A DNA stretch of 64,000 nucleotides from Tupaia tana (GCA_026018925.1 JAKSZU010000008.1:6934415-6998414), one strand, 5' to 3'. Positions 32,466 to 44,888 are shown, counted from the stretch's first letter. Program-made: numbers and translations. The notes: a model not told the origin generated them from the letters alone.

Positions 32466-32734
32466 TTACTTCTATGATCTTTGAACCATTCACTGCCTGT
32501 ATTTAGAGGCTGATCATGGTCTATGGATTTTGGGAATATGCTGTCAATTTGAAAGCCTGATTATCACTCTGCAGTTGCAATTGAGTGATTTTCTGTTTTC
32601 ACAGTACCAATAATAATTAGCTTTTGAACTTCTGTCTTTCGACAGTAAATACACTCATACACTTTATCACAGCCTTTTTGTGAAGAACAGTCACGGATCT
32701 CTTCCCCTATACGCCTTTTTTATTTTCCCCCATT

Positions 32735-32882
32735 GGAAATTTTGGTTTTTGAGATTTCAGTTTTTAGGATTTCAACACCTGGAATTTTAATCTTTTGGGT
32801 TGTGATTTTGGAATTTTAGATGTTAGGGATTTTAGACTTTAAGACTTGATTTTTTGGGATTTTGACATTTGGGATTATGGAG
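32735..32882. repeat. Degenerate ~15-20 bp repeat of GGATTTT type
   Basis: Repeated short phrases: 'ggaaattttgg', 'gagatttcag', 'aggatttcaa', 'ggaattttaa', 'ggaattttag', 'gggattttag', 'gggattttga', 'gggattatgg'. Spacing about 12-20 bases, strongly diverged. Confidence 0.6.
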
Positions 32883-33649
32883 TTCTAGATTATGATCTGT
32901 GCAGGGAAAATCCCATCACAGAAGCTGCCCAGCTCTTAGCTTATGTTTGCGTCCTGCAAGCAAAAATTAAGAATGAGGCTGGATATAATTGCGGCTGGAT
33001 AGCAATGCTGACTGGCTTTATTTTAAACTGGTAATCTCTCACCCCGAGTACACATTCAGCATTGCCTAGTAATCCTTCTCTATTTCCAGGACTGGTCACT
33101 TCCCCATTCTCCTAGATAGTTATTTTACTTTTTCTTCTCCTAAAGCCACTAACATCTTCTCCTCTATTATCATTCTCAGCCAATGACATTGGTCTCTAAC
33201 TCACTGAGGAAATAGCAGGTCATTGGCAGAGTCACGACTTTCCTGATGAAACAGAAACAATCCAAGAATCTCTTTCTCTACAATTACTAGCTGTATTTCT
33301 TCCCGGCTGAGGCCAATTCTTCTGCTTGTCGACCAGATCTCATTCCCTCTTGCCACCTTGAGGCTACTGCTTCTGCAGTTGTCTCTCCTTCCTGCATCAA
33401 GTTTTCCCCATTATGTCGATTATTCATGGTGGCATACAGAAATGTTGAATGTCTTTCAGTCTTTATAAGCAAACAAACAAACAAACAAAATCCAAAAACT
33501 TCTCTTGATTTCATATTTTACTCACCATTAAGTATGTCATATATAGATGTACTTTATTACGTTTTTGTTCTTAGTTTCCCAAGCGTTTTCATTACAGCTG
33601 GTGTTAGATTTGACCAAATGCCTCTTTGGTCTCAGTTGACATAACCGGT

Positions 33650-33990
33650 TGAGAGGATCTGCTCCTTCTCCACGCTCCCCCTTCTGGGCATGTGGCAAGT
33701 CTACATGTCCGACTGCTCAGGCCACAAACCCGGGTGTCACAGTGTGTCTCTATTTTCCTCTTGTGTTTTAAATCGAGTTCATCTATCACCACTCACCTCA
33801 ACGTGCCGAGGACCTGTCATGTTCTCACCCTCTCGGCTGCTGCCATCTCGGTAAAAACCACATCATCTCTCACGGAGCGTCCCTGCTCAGCCACTTTCCT
33901 GGTTCAGCGCTGCATTGCTAATTTCTCCGTCTGGAAAATTAAGTCCACAGCTGTCAGTAGACCACTCTGGTCCTGCCTCCTGTATTTATT
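33650..33990 (-). mobile_element. L2-like relic
   Basis: 'cttctccacgctccccctt', 'ggctgctgccatctcgg', 'ccactctggtcctgcctcc' follow the order of reverse-complement L2 sequence. Ancient. Confidence 0.45.
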
Positions 33991-34837
33991 TGATGTAAGT
34001 GCTAAGACCTGTGCCATTTAAAATTTTTATGTGCTATGTTTATTTTCCTGCTTTAATGATTTTCTAAGGTAATCTGACTTTTTTCATAGAACACATTCTT
34101 AAAGTTCACTTTAAATTGAGAAAAATCTTCCAATCACTCAAATGAATACTTTTGAGTGCAAACATGCTGTCAAAAACAATTTAAGTGAAAGTAACAGAGA
34201 TTGGGGTTTTTGACGAATCCACTCAGAGTGGCAGTGTGGGAGTGTCCTGATAAATTCTGTTCATGCAAGTTTGGAGCAGAAGAGATGGAAATGCCTCCTC
34301 AAGGTCAGCCAGTTCATTCTCCCTATCAGGAAAAAAAAGATTTCTCTTCCAAAAGAGCCCATTAGGCCTCTGCCTTGCCCAGGCATCCATCCTGGGTCTC
34401 AGCATGGCTGGGATCATTCGGGCGGTCGGAGCTGTCAGTCCTTATGATCTAAAGGCGGTTTACAAACCGCCACAGCAGCCCTACTCAGCGGGGATCATTC
34501 GTCTACTTGACATCAAGATAGTTTCAGTCCAGGGCTGCAGTTCCTTGTCTTCACATGAGGACTTCCTCGTGCCCAGTGTATCATTCTGTTTCTAGATCGC
34601 CAATATTTTGATCATTTACTAAGCATTGCCTATTTTTACTCTCTTTATCTCTGCCTTTCCTAATGTCTGCCTCAGGAAGGAAACTCGACTTCACCTTTTC
34701 TAAGGCTGTTACGTACGAGACATTTGACTCAGTCCTTCTTTTCCTGCAGGGACTATGGCACTTTTTGTTGGGAAATATTTTTAAATTATGTAAAGGCTAG
34801 CATAAAAAACGTTCTAAAGAAAAAAATATTTTAAAAA
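33991..34837. other. No gene seen
   Basis: Unique-looking sequence, including a CpG-bearing palindrome ggcggttt-ac-aaaccgcc at 34454-34471 between two 'gggatcattcg' repeats (34409 and 34491). No exon I can support. Confidence 0.4.
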
Positions 34838-35065
34838 CAGTTTTATTTATTTTTTGAGAGAACGACAGAGAGAGAAACATCCTCGAAAGGTTCTCACGCC
34901 GTGCTGCTGCTCTCCCGGCCCCCTCCCCGCCAGCGCTCCAGGCAGCCTCAGTCACAGGCACATGCACGCACGGCCCGAGCAGGCCTCCACAGCAGCCAAA
35001 CCTCAGACTCCCGTGTGGCTTCCAGCATTGCAGAGGACTGCATACCTGCTATGCCTCCACAACAA
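34838..35065 (-). mobile_element. SINE family C (old)
   Basis: 'ttttatttattttttgagag', 'acgacagagagagaaac', GC-rich body and 'actcccgtgtggcttccag' head region. Same layout as the copy at 48430. Confidence 0.55.
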
Positions 35066-35184
35066 CTATGAAGTACGCAAGAAGATTCACAGACTGTGGC
35101 TCAATTCGTAGAGTTAGTGTAATAGTACAGGACAGATAATAATTTCCATCTGCCTCAATGGGATTTGTTTTTTTTTTTTTGGGG

Positions 35185-35415
35185 GGGGTCAATATATTCT
35201 TTTTAAGGTTTATTGAGGTATGGTACACAATAAGTTGTATATAGTTAAAGTGTTCATTGTGGTTGTCTTTGATACATTTATAAAATATTTCACTTTTTCT
35301 ATTAATTAAAACTGGAAACCCCACAATCTGGATAATGAATATACTCATCCTCACCCAAATTTCCTAATGCAACTTTTAATACCTGTTTGTGGTCCCTCCA
35401 CCACCACCCGCAATG
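35185..35415 (-). mobile_element. L1M 3' end
   Basis: 'ttaaggtttattgaggtatgg', 'cacaataagttgtatatag', 'caatctggataatgaatat', 'cctcacccaaatttcc' match reverse-complement L1M 3' UTR. A T/G-run (35168-35188) marks the tail. Confidence 0.75.
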
Positions 35416-36814
35416 GCAGTGTGTGGGGATGCGATTCAGTGACTGATGGAAAGTGCAGGGCACAGTGTGACTGCAGGGCTGGCGTGCTGTGCTGCATTCC
35501 CCACCCGAGCCCCTCATGTAACAGCACACAGGTGAGTTCCAGTGCAGGCTTCGGTCTGCGCTGTCCAGCCTTTCCATTCTCTGGTTGTAAGGACCAGGTA
35601 GCTCCTGACTTAACTGAATGACCACTCTCAAGTGATCCTTGAAGGGCAGGTGCATTTGAGTCCATTTTACCCCTCATTTGGGGTAGGGGTAGTGGTGCTC
35701 TTTGTTTCCTATTCAGAGGGAAACGATAGCGTTTTCCCTCAGATGAGTAACTCCAGGATCGACACAGAGGACCAAAGTTTTCTACTTGTTAGGAACAGCT
35801 GCCTTTACCATATCCTGTATACTTGGGTACTAACCATGACGCTGTTTCCACGGGAGAATTCAATTCCAGTCCCAAATGATCCAGGCAAACGCGGCCTTGG
35901 GAATATTAGCTACATGCGAGTAAGAAATTTATCTATAGTGAAGATCTACCCTGTCATGGGCTCTTTTTCTGTGAAGGCCTTTTTTAGCTAATCCTATTTC
36001 ATTTTCTCTGTTGTTCTTTCTTATTTGTAATTTTGTTTGTTCGTTTTGAGGGAAATCGAAGCTAAATTAACTGGAAATCTTTCTTTCTCCCCTTCCTTCC
36101 TTCCTCATCTTTCCTTACTCCTTCCCTTTTTTTCTTCCTTCTAAGCTTCCTCACCCAGTGGCTCATTTTCATTATGAGGTAGGTGTCGGGTAAAGGCTGT
36201 GGGCTCCATGACGCCTTACCCGTCGTGTTCCAGCTGTTCAGGGTGTGGATGGGAGCCCAGGGACATGCTCTTGTAGCAGAATAAGTTCTATCTGGCTCAG
36301 AAGGAGGCTCTCAGAGTGAGTTCTAAAACATCACCGGAGTGTCCCTTACACTGTTTCAATTCCAAAGGGCTTAACCAGGAAGCTGGCTGATGCAGTTTAA
36401 TTAAAGCACATAGTTTGAATTTAGGCACTGTATTTGAAATGTTTGAAAGTAATTATGATTGGCTTTAGCTTTGTACTCAGACCCGGCTGGAGGAGCGGTA
36501 TTTGTGCCTAGATACCCAACCCTATCCCAAAGGAAGAAATAGTATCTGGCCTCTGAGAAGGGGAGGCCCGTGGCCAAGCCTATGTGGTGAAGAAGCAGTG
36601 CTGTCTACACTGGTCTCCAGAGGGACTTCCTGCAGATGGGTGGACAGAGCCGGGCTTGTTTGCAGACCTATGGACCTCAGGACGTTCACTCACCTTCCCA
36701 GCCACCATGCCGCCCCGTCTGGGCTGGTGGGATGGTGAGGGTTTGAAGCTCTGCAATCTTCCAGGAATAGGATGGAAGTGGTCAATATGACGCAGGAATG
36801 CAGGGCTGCTGGGG
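35416..36814. other. No gene seen; SINE-free
   Basis: 1.4 kb of unique-looking sequence. Open frames up to about 119 codons have no recognisable domain. No splice-bounded exon I can support. Confidence 0.4.
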
Positions 36815-37400
36815 TGTCAGGTCCAGCACCCACCACGGGCCACAGTTTCTTGTCTGTAGCTCTTGAAGAACTAGTCATGGACACAGGTAGGCCAGCGGAG
36901 TTTGTTAAGGCAGGGAAGGAAGAACAGAGCCCCCAAGCAGAGAGCGGTACCGAAAGGGTTGCGAAGAACTGAGGTGTTTTTTTTTTTTTCTTTTTTTTTT
37001 TTTTTCTTTTTTTAAATCCAGGTCCTTAGGAGGGGTTTGTCCATGAGTTTCCCTCGTGGTGGGGGCAGGGGCACATGCTAGATGGGTCTGATTATTTTTC
37101 TACCAGTTTTGGAATGGGTATGAGGTCATGAGACTCGCCTCGTCTAAAAGCTTTGGGTCATAAAAATCATCTTATCTTTCTCTCGGAATGCAATGGGGTT
37201 TTGTGGGAAAAACCCCACGCCCTAATTGTTCTGTTGGCTTAGGTCATGTTGCCTAGGTTAATCACTGAGTGACAGGGCCAGGCCTTTTCTGGGATCAGGC
37301 AGCTCAGTGACTGCTGAGCTGTCGTGTCTCCATTTTAAAACTGAGCCATTTTGTAATTCCGTTTCGGGCCCTTACCCTGTCCTTAGGTCTCTCACTCCTG
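36815..37400 (-). mobile_element. LTR-like segment, tentative
   Basis: 'gtgtcaggtccagcaccc', 'gccagcggagtttgttaagg', a T-tract (36976-37013), 'ccaggtccttaggaggg', 'gaggtcatgagactcgcc', 'ggaatgcaatggggttttg' recall an antisense mammalian ERV LTR. Ends and family not resolved. Confidence 0.4.
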
Positions 37401-37404
37401 CCTC

Positions 37405-38340
37405 ATTAGTTCTAGTTATCATCATGCTTTATACATTTCTGCTCACTGCAGAGGCTCACTCCTCCAAGGCAAAAACAATTTGTGTTTGGTTCCATCTCTG
37501 GACCCAGAAAGCTAATCCTTAATCAGACTCACAGAGTGATACCTGACAGCACTGCGTATAAATTAGAATCTTCTACTTGATGCGTAATTAGTCTCCCATG
37601 GTTTGTCATGAAAAAGTTAAGCTGAGTCACCTTGAAAGACAAATGTCTCCTGATCTGTCAAAACTTGGATTTGGATGGTGTAGAAATGCATCATTGAAAC
37701 GCCAAAGTTTAGGTAAGCTATTTGTTAGCTTTTCTTCCCGTGTATACAGACGAGATTTATTATCGTTCATAACTAGAACAGTAAGACGATCGCTTTCGTA
37801 AGTGTGGAAAATGAGGTCAGTATTTTAAATTTAATATACATCTGGCTAATTATGTTGAGTTTCCCCTTCAGAAATAGAGAGGAAAATAATCTTAAAGAGA
37901 GATAAATGAGGGAAGTTTCAAAACCAAATAGGAAAAAAAGAAGAGAATTTCTGTCGCTGAGAACTCCCTCCTGGGCAGGCCCTGTGTGCAGCACTGCCCT
38001 GTTACCTCAGGGAGGAGAGAGCAGCGGGACAGAGAAGACTGGGGAACAACACGTCCCCCTTTGGGTCGTAATTAGCTCTTTCTGCTGAGAATCTTGCATT
38101 ACCTGACAACCTATTGTCTCCACAGGCCAGCCGCAAGGCAGGTCTAGATGGGTATAAATTGCCCTCATTTTAAATAAAAAAGAGAAAATGTGGAGCTTAG
38201 AGGAGAATTCCAGGCTGATTATGGTCCTCAATTTGCTTTCCTGGCTTGCCCAGCTCTTCATGCCTGCATTGAGAAAACTAATGGATCTACTTTTCCCATT
38301 ATGGAACGCTATTGACTTTAATTAAATGAATATGTATAAG
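37405..38340. other. No gene seen; SINE-free
   Basis: Unique-looking, AT-rich. A weak MIR-like stretch lies at about 38105-38250. TAATTAG occurs twice (37586-37592 and 38069-38075). Confidence 0.4.
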
Positions 38341-38660
38341 CACATTTTATGTTCAATGCAGTGTGGCAGTGAGAAAGAGGTGTGAGACACGATCTCTGTG
38401 CTCAAGGATGTGCACGTCTGCCAGAGGATAAATACACCGACCCGCCCTAGTAAGTGGACAGCGTGATGCACATAACACAGCCAATGCTAATTTTAACATA
38501 TAATTTGCAGAACGCTTCCAGGAAGGGCCTTGCTGGCTGGGTGGGAGATGGGGGAGAGTGACTGCAGACTGAGGGACTAAAGAAAACCTAAAGAGATACG
38601 GAAGTTCAGGGTTTAGCCATGGAATAGCAGCCGATGGATCAGTCAATGAGCCATCTGGGT
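38341..38660 (+). mobile_element. L2-like relic
   Basis: 'gatctctgtgctcaagg', 'ccagaggataaatacacc' and 'ttccaggaagggccttgctgg' recall the L2 3' region. Weak. Confidence 0.35.
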
Positions 38661-39484
38661 TGCAGGTGCAAACAGGCTGGAAAGGTCATTGCATTGGCAC
38701 CTCGGTGGGCTTTGAATGCCGGGAAACCACACAAGTGGAAATCCCAGTATTGGCTTTTGAGAAAAGTGGTGTCATAACCACATTTTTGTGATTTCAGGAC
38801 TAGTTCTGGAGTCTGTAAAGAGCAGAGAAAAGAATACTATAGTTTGAACATGCCCCCTGTTTTCAGATGGGGAGCTAGGGAGAGTTGTGATGAAATACTT
38901 GGCTCTTTGGATACCGATTTCTAAGGTTACAGACCTGCCCCAAGGTGAACACAGGGTTATAACCATGAGAAAAGTATGAAAAGGGAACTTTTTGATAAAA
39001 AGAGAATATTTTAATAGTAAAGTACACCCCGTACTTGAAAGGCATCTGGGCTGGCAGCTGTCAGAGGACAGCTGCTCTAGGAATGGGCTAGGTGCTACTC
39101 TTATCCTGGGGTCCTGTTAGAAGTATTTAGCAGGGGAAGTCTGGCCCTGTGGCAGGTTCTTTTGTTTTGCCTGATACTTCTTCACACGGTTAGGGAACTT
39201 AATTGTCCAATTGGGAGAAATCAAATGCATGCCCAGTGTGGACTGTGAAGGCGTTAACGTGTGCATGGGGATGATTTTGCTCATATCAGTGTATTGCCCC
39301 AAGTAGGAGATGGGATATTAGCCAAGCATCCTGGAGAATGCCCATGTGCGTATGCAGAACAGTGGGGAGAAAATAGTAACTTTCTCTAGGTCTTTTAATG
39401 ACAGTTGAAGCAAATAAAAGTAGATAACCTCTTCTTTCTTGCCACCAGGGGTCTAGCTGTGACCCCTGGTAATGGTGATTGATG
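38661..39484. other. No gene seen; SINE-free
   Basis: Unique-looking sequence without exon, RNA or named repeat. Confidence 0.4.
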
Positions 39485-39489
39485 TGTCA

Positions 39490-39885
39490 GAGTCCCCTTT
39501 GTTGGAATATTGGGATTCCCTGCTCATAACTGTCTACCTATAATGCCCCCCTCCCCATAATTATGTGTTGGGGCATTCTAACCTGATTAAGATGGTGAAA
39601 ACGTGGGGTCTTCCAGAAAAGATTAATATTAAAGTCATTAGGGCAGGGTCCCCATGACTGAGTTCTGCTTAGTCTCTCTGAGAGAGAATGAGGTCAGAAC
39701 AGAGAGACTAATGGACACAGCCACTGAGTCACTTAGCTCTGCTCTCCCACTCGTGATATGACTAGGACTCCATAAGACATCCACCAGGACTTATCTCCAA
39801 CTGGGATCCAAATAAACCTCTATGCTCTTGAAATACCCAGCTCAGGTGTATGCTGTTACTCAGCAACAGAACAGACTAGAACAGA
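39490..39885 (+). mobile_element. MaLR-type LTR
   Basis: 'ttggggcattctaacctg', 'gaggtcagaacagagagac', 'atctccaactgggatcc', 'aaataaacctctatgctc', 'gctgttactcagcaacagaac' follow the order of a sense MaLR/MST-MLT1-like LTR. Confidence 0.5.
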
Positions 39886-40029
39886 CAGAGATTAGAAGCA
39901 GAAGACCTATAAAGAAGCCATTATTGTCAGTAACTGGGGTGAAAAGTTATGTGAGAAAAAATCATGACACAAGCAATAGAAACAAGCATGATCTTGGACA
40001 GACATATTGAGAATTGGTAGAAATAGCTT

Positions 40030-40460
40030 TGGCCATGGCATTGGGAGACCTGATTTTACCATGCTTAGCATTGTAATTAAGGCAAGTCTCTTAAATTGCT
40101 GAGATCAGTCTTCTCACTTGTAAAATGGAGGTGATACTGGGCCAGCAGGTGGCGAGAAGGTTAAGCACTGGGTCTTAGATGACCACTGTGCTTTATGAGG
40201 CTTGTTCCTGGAAGCACGTATGTGCACACTCAGACACCCAAGAAGAGAATGGAGGAGAAGGGATTGCAGAATGGCCATCCTCCAGTGGGTGCTTTTTCAC
40301 TTTCTCTCTCTTTTTGCTCTCTATCTCTCACTCTGGCAAGGATACTTCCTACAGCCAAAAAAAAAAAAAAAAAAAAAAAAAAGTGATACCTACATTACAA
40401 AAGAAATTTAATGAGGGGCTTTTAAAATTCTAAAGTGCTGTATGCATTGTGATAATTGTG
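40030..40460 (+). mobile_element. MIR relic, split by a SINE
   Basis: 'ccatggcattgggagacctg', 'gcaagtctcttaaattgctg', 'cttgtaaaatggaggtgat' then, after the SINE, 'tgatacctacattacaaaag' and 'ctaaagtgctgtatgcattg'. Clear MIR order. Confidence 0.75.
40139..40382 (+). mobile_element. SINE family A/D within MIR
   Basis: 'gggccagcaggtggcgagaag', shortened head, 'gaatggaggagaagggattg', CT-rich tract, long poly(A) (40356-40382). Target duplication approximately 'ggtgatact' / 'agtgatacc'. Confidence 0.9.
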
Positions 40461-40489
40461 ATATTCTTATTTTCTTCATTTTAAAATTT

Positions 40490-41665
40490 TTTTGTGAAAT
40501 ATCTATTTAGCAGATACTTAGTGAGTGCCTACAACAGCCAGGTCTTGTTCTAAATTCTGGATATCCAAGAGTGAATAAGACAAATGAAGTAGTCTGTCTT
40601 TATGGAACTCATATCATAGTGGGTCCATGGGGAAGAAATAAGATACATAAGAAACTATGTAGAGGGCTGCTGTTTAGACAAGGTGTCCAGGCGGGTGCTC
40701 ACTGAGACAGTTGGAAGGAAGTGAAGAAAATAGTTTCAGAAGAAGAAACAAGAAATGCAAATGTTCTGAGGCAAGAGTGTGCTGCGGTATTGGAGGAATA
40801 GGAGGCCCACTGTGGCTGAGCAGAGATAAGCCAGGCCATGTAGAGCTTGTGGGGACAGTAAGTTCTTTGGCCTTCACCCAAAACCAATGGGGGAGCCGTT
40901 AGAGGGTTTTGAACAGGAGGCTGATGGGATCTGACTTAGGTTTTGACTGAATCTTTGGAGAGCAAGCTGGAAAGAGATGCAGAAGTAAGGACAGAAAACG
41001 GAGGCCAGGGGCTAGATGGTGGTATGGCTGTAAAACACGGTGCTATACAAAGCAGGCTGCATGGGAGGGTCACCGGGTTGTAACCAGAGACCTTCCTGAG
41101 TGTGCTGGGACATGCCCGTGCTCTGGGGCTGGTTGAGGCTGGGAGTGGGTCTCAGCATTGCAGCCCTCTCAATAGGACTGTATCTCTGCACCCCTCTGTC
41201 TCTGTCTCTCTCATTCATAGATTAGATAAATGAACTTAAAAAAAAAAGAAAGAAAGAAAAATGGAGACTAGTTTGGGAGCTTGAAAACAATTGTAGAAAA
41301 TGAGCATGGAATATGCACCAGGTGGTGGCAGGGCAGGCTGGGTATGAGAAGGGTCCAAACTCCTGGCACTTCTGAAGGGACACTCATGGCATTTGTTGAT
41401 GGATTTCAGTGTGAAGGAAAGACAGGTCAAGAATACTCCAGGATTAATGGAAATGCCTTTGATTGATTTAGGGAAAACTGCAGAGGAAGCCAAGTTGGGT
41501 GGGAATCTTAGGAGCTCCACTTTGCCCCTGTTGTAATCGAGATCCCTGAGTGGGATTATGTGGCAGGTGGTTGACCATGAGTCTGAAGTGGAAGGAAAAG
41601 GCCTTGAGTGGTGATATAGAATTGGGGGTTATTAGCATAAAATTATCAAGAGGAGAAATGAATTT
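40490..41665 (+). mobile_element. L2-like ancient repeat, split by a SINE
   Basis: 'cttagtgagtgcctacaac', 'gaggcaagagtgtgctg', 'gccaggccatgtagagcttg', 'ggagccgttagagggttttg', then 41340-41660 'ggattaatggaaatgcc', 'gagctccactttgcccctg', 'gggggttattagcataaaa' follow a long known mammalian ancient-repeat order. Confidence 0.6.
41008..41258 (+). mobile_element. SINE family C
   Basis: 'ggggctagatggtggtatgg' head, 'gctggttgaggctgggagtgg' body split here as a 21-base diagnostic, CT-rich tract, 'attagataaatgaac' and A-tail. Best-preserved family C copy with that at 57163. Confidence 0.75.
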
Positions 41666-41689
41666 ACTCAATCAGTTTTATTAACTAAG

Positions 41690-42295
41690 ATCATGAAAGT
41701 TGATTTTTCAAGTTCCCGAGACACTGAGTATACAAACAACGACCAGACCATGTGTGAACATAGATCTCTGATCTATAACCTGCAGCAACCATCCACGGAG
41801 GCCAGCCAGTGATCTGCAGTCAGTTTTGTAGGAAGTCACATCACTATATCTGATAACAATCCAGGAAGCCAAACAGTAGTCCCTGTAACAGTCAGTTCCA
41901 GTTGGCCAAAGCTTGATTAATAACTGATAACTCTCCTGATTTTTGTCTCCACTGTCAACTCTGAACCAACCAGAGAAAATCAAATACGCACCTCTAACTA
42001 GTTACTTGGTGTGTCCCACTTCTAATTAACAAGCTACAGCTTTCCCAGGTCAACAGCCTCCCATCTGGGAATACCTGGACTCATTCTTCTTTTCTTTCTT
42101 TAAACATACCACTTTCCCACTGCTGTGTCTGATACCACTTTCCCACTAATGTCTGTATTTGAGCTTCCGCTAAATATAAGTGATGGTGGTGACCACCTTG
42201 CTGCAGCGTACTCTGATAAAATAGCTTTTGCTTCCTTTATTTGGGTGGTCTTGGTTTGTTTTTGAATCTGTTTTCTTGTCTGTACATCACGGAGA
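41690..42295 (+). mobile_element. ERV LTR-like segment 1
   Basis: 'cagagaaaatcaaatacgc', 'acaagctacagctttccc', 'gtctgtatttgagcttccg', 'cttttgcttcctttatttggg' have the look of a mammalian LTR in sense. It shares order and motifs with 49440-49860. Confidence 0.5.
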
Positions 42296-42409
42296 AATGA
42301 ACACTGTGATAAGGAAGTTCTGCAAGAAAAATATGCCTATGTTTGGAACTACTCTGTGTATTCGATTCTCTCCTTAAGGAAGATCCAAGTACCCAAATAT
42401 CTCTGTCTT

Positions 42410-42795
42410 AGTTTTTTTCTGATACTACAACACAGTACCTGAGATGGGTAGGTTATAAAGAAAAGAAACTAGTTCCTCACATTTCTCCAGGCTGATATGT
42501 CCACTGGCATGGGACCAGGATTTGTTTGGCATCTGGTGAAGGCCTTTCTATTGCGTTTTCCACAGTGGAAGGGCAAGTTAGCACTAGAAACAGAGAAGGG
42601 GAGATAGAGATGGACACACAGAGCTCACTTTTATAATAAAGCTTTCCCGAGATAATGACATGAATGCACTCACTCAGGAGAGTGAGCTCTCATGTCCTAA
42701 TTAGTTCTTAATGGTCCCACCTCCTGTTATCATCACTGAGGGCATTAAATTCCACCAGCTTCTGAAGGGGACATTTACATCTTAGCATCTCCCCA
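42410..42795 (-). mobile_element. MaLR-type LTR
   Basis: 'cttagtttttttctgatac', 'gcatctggtgaaggcctttc', 'gaatgcactcactcagg', 'atgtcctaattagttctta', 'ggcattaaattccaccag' match reverse-complement MST/MLT1 order. Confidence 0.7.
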
Positions 42796-43082
42796 CCTTT
42801 TAGTTTTCTATAAACTTCCTTAAACTGTCTTAGATTTAAGATGTTTAAACTCATTGTAGATATACTTGCGTGCTTCAAAGAACAATTATAATGTTACTTT
42901 GGGTGTTTTTATTATTATTATTATGAAACAACTGAGCCCAAACGATGAATTATATGGTCAAGTAGTTGCCCTCATTTGGTTATTTGCACAGAAATAACTA
43001 GAACAGTGTTTATATTTACTTGGTGCTAATAAAGAGTTGAATTTGGCTTGGTCTAAATAATTTGTTAAAAGTATTTTATCAT

Positions 43083-43255
43083 GGCACCAAGAAGTGGTGT
43101 GGTGGATAAGGGCACTGGACGTCTACGCGGCCTACTACAGTTCAAATTCAGGACCTGGTGACTTGCTTTCTCACTTTCTCTCCCTCTCTCTCTTCTGTCC
43201 CTTTCTGGCCAAATTAAAATAAGATAAATAAATAAATAAAGTTAAATACTTCTAA
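43083..43255 (+). mobile_element. SINE family B
   Basis: 'gtggtgtggtggataaggg', 'agttcaaattc' B-box position, CT-rich tract, 'ggccaaattaaaataag' and (AAAT)n tail. Target duplication approximately 'aaagtattttatca' / 'aaatattttatcac'. Confidence 0.9.
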
Positions 43256-43369
43256 AAAATATTTTATCACAACATAGGATATTCCTTAAAAAAATCCTGA
43301 AATAATGTTGGCAGAGTTTCTATTGGGGGAAGCTTTCTGTATTGGGTTCAGAGGGTTTAGGTAGAAGAT

Positions 43370-43565
43370 TTTGTTCCATTACAGGCAAATTCCCTTTGGG
43401 GTAACCTCGTAACTTCTCTCATACTCAACTTCCTCATTTCTAAGGCAGAGATAATACTATCTGTCTCATGAAATTCATAGGATTGGATTGCAGATCTAGT
43501 GAGATAATGTGTATGAAATAATTTTGCAAGTTAATTGCTAACAACAGTGGCATTTATTATCACTG
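43370..43565 (+). mobile_element. MIR relic
   Basis: 'cttctctcatactcaacttcc', 'agataatactatctgtctc', 'gtgagataatgtgtatgaaa', 'ggcatttattatcactg' follow MIR order. Confidence 0.7.
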
Positions 43566-43786
43566 TCAAAAGACAAAAATTACAATAAATTTAAAGATAT
43601 AATTGACTTTTTAAAACATTCTTGAATTGAGTAACAATTCATTCTATAAAACAGAATGAGTTTTCTGAGAAGCTGAACAGAGCAGTTTGACTTATGGACA
43701 GAAAAGGGGTGAAGAAAGTAAAAATAAAAAATGAAAAGCAGATTGGTTATGATAGCTCAGGTAAACATTTCTGATAGGTTAATGTG

Positions 43787-43880
43787 TTTGTGTGTGTGTG
43801 TGTATATATGTATGTATGTATATGTGTGTGTGTATATACACAAGCATATATACAGATATACGTATATATACGTATATATA
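43787..43880. repeat. (TG)n/(TATG)n/(TATA)n microsatellite
   Basis: TG units, TATG units, TG again, then alternating 'cgtatata' units. Confidence 0.95.
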
Positions 43881-44530
43881 CATTCAGTTTCATTATGTGG
43901 CAGTTGGCATGAATCTTCACTCTTTTCCCATTGATTGATGAATAGCATCTGGTTTTCTTCTATCTATAGCAATCTCTTTGTCAAATGGTTGGTTAGGCAC
44001 GTCATTATTTTCCAAGTCTTTATGTTCGGCTTCTCTTTTTACTTAAAGTTCTGTCTTGAATTGATTTTTTCTCACATTTCCTACAAGAAGAGGAGTCATG
44101 CAGCACCCATAGCACTTTACTTAGACATTTTTTATACCAAATATTCTAGTTCATTGCTCTTAAATTCTGCCTTTCCCAAAGCAGTAGGACACAGACCCAG
44201 GCTAATGGAGTTCTCCACCACTTTGTAACAAGGGTGCTCTTCCTTCCAGTTTCCAGTAAGATGCTCCTTATTTCCATCTAAGACCTCATCAGAGTGGCCT
44301 TTACTATCCATCCACATTTCTGCCAGCATTCTGGTAGTGACCACCTAGACCTCACTAAGAACACGAGCCTCTCTACAGTGTTCTGCTGAGCTCTCACCAG
44401 AATTACCCTTAATGTTTCATTCACAGCAATATAGACTTTTTAGTTTCAACCAAGCACTCTGAAACTGTTCCAGTCTCCACCAACTGGCCTTTTTCAAAAC
44501 CACTTCTACATTTTTAGGTATTTGTTATAG
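43881..44530. other. No gene seen
   Basis: Unique-looking AT-rich sequence. No exon or named repeat recognised. Confidence 0.4.
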
Positions 44531-44595
44531 CCACATCCACTTCTTAGTACCAACTTCTCTTGTAGACTGTGTTATTATAAAAATGTACCTGTGGG

Positions 44596-44879
44596 AGGGA
44601 CCAGCAGTTAGCGTAATGGCTATGTCACTGAACTCCCATGTGGCCAACAGCAGTTGTAATCCCGGACCCAGTGGCTTAAACTCACGCCGGGTGCATGTGT
44701 GCTTGTGCCCAAGATCCCGAGAGGAGAATGGAGGAGAAGGATTGCGGCGTGGCCATCCCCCCTGGGGGTTGATTTCTTGCTTTCTATCTCTCTGTCTCTC
44801 TCTGTCTTTCAGGCGAGCACAAGCGCCATATAGCAAAAACCTCTCAAAAAAAAAAAAAAAAAAAAAGAAAAAAAAAAGA
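44596..44879 (+). mobile_element. SINE family A
   Basis: 'gaccagcagttagcgtaatg', altered B box 'agttgtaatcc', full body, long A-tail. Perfect target duplication 'gtacctgtggg' at 44585-44595 and 44880-44890. Confidence 0.95.
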
Positions 44880-44888
44880 GTACCTGTG

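Larger units (their letters stand above)
31640..33640. other. No gene seen; SINE-free AT-rich stretch
   Basis: About 2 kb of AT-rich sequence without an SINE or named L1. Contains a 27-bp palindrome (32439-32465), a degenerate G(G)ATTTT repeat (32735-32880) and a CAAA-rich patch (33468-33488). Confidence 0.45.
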
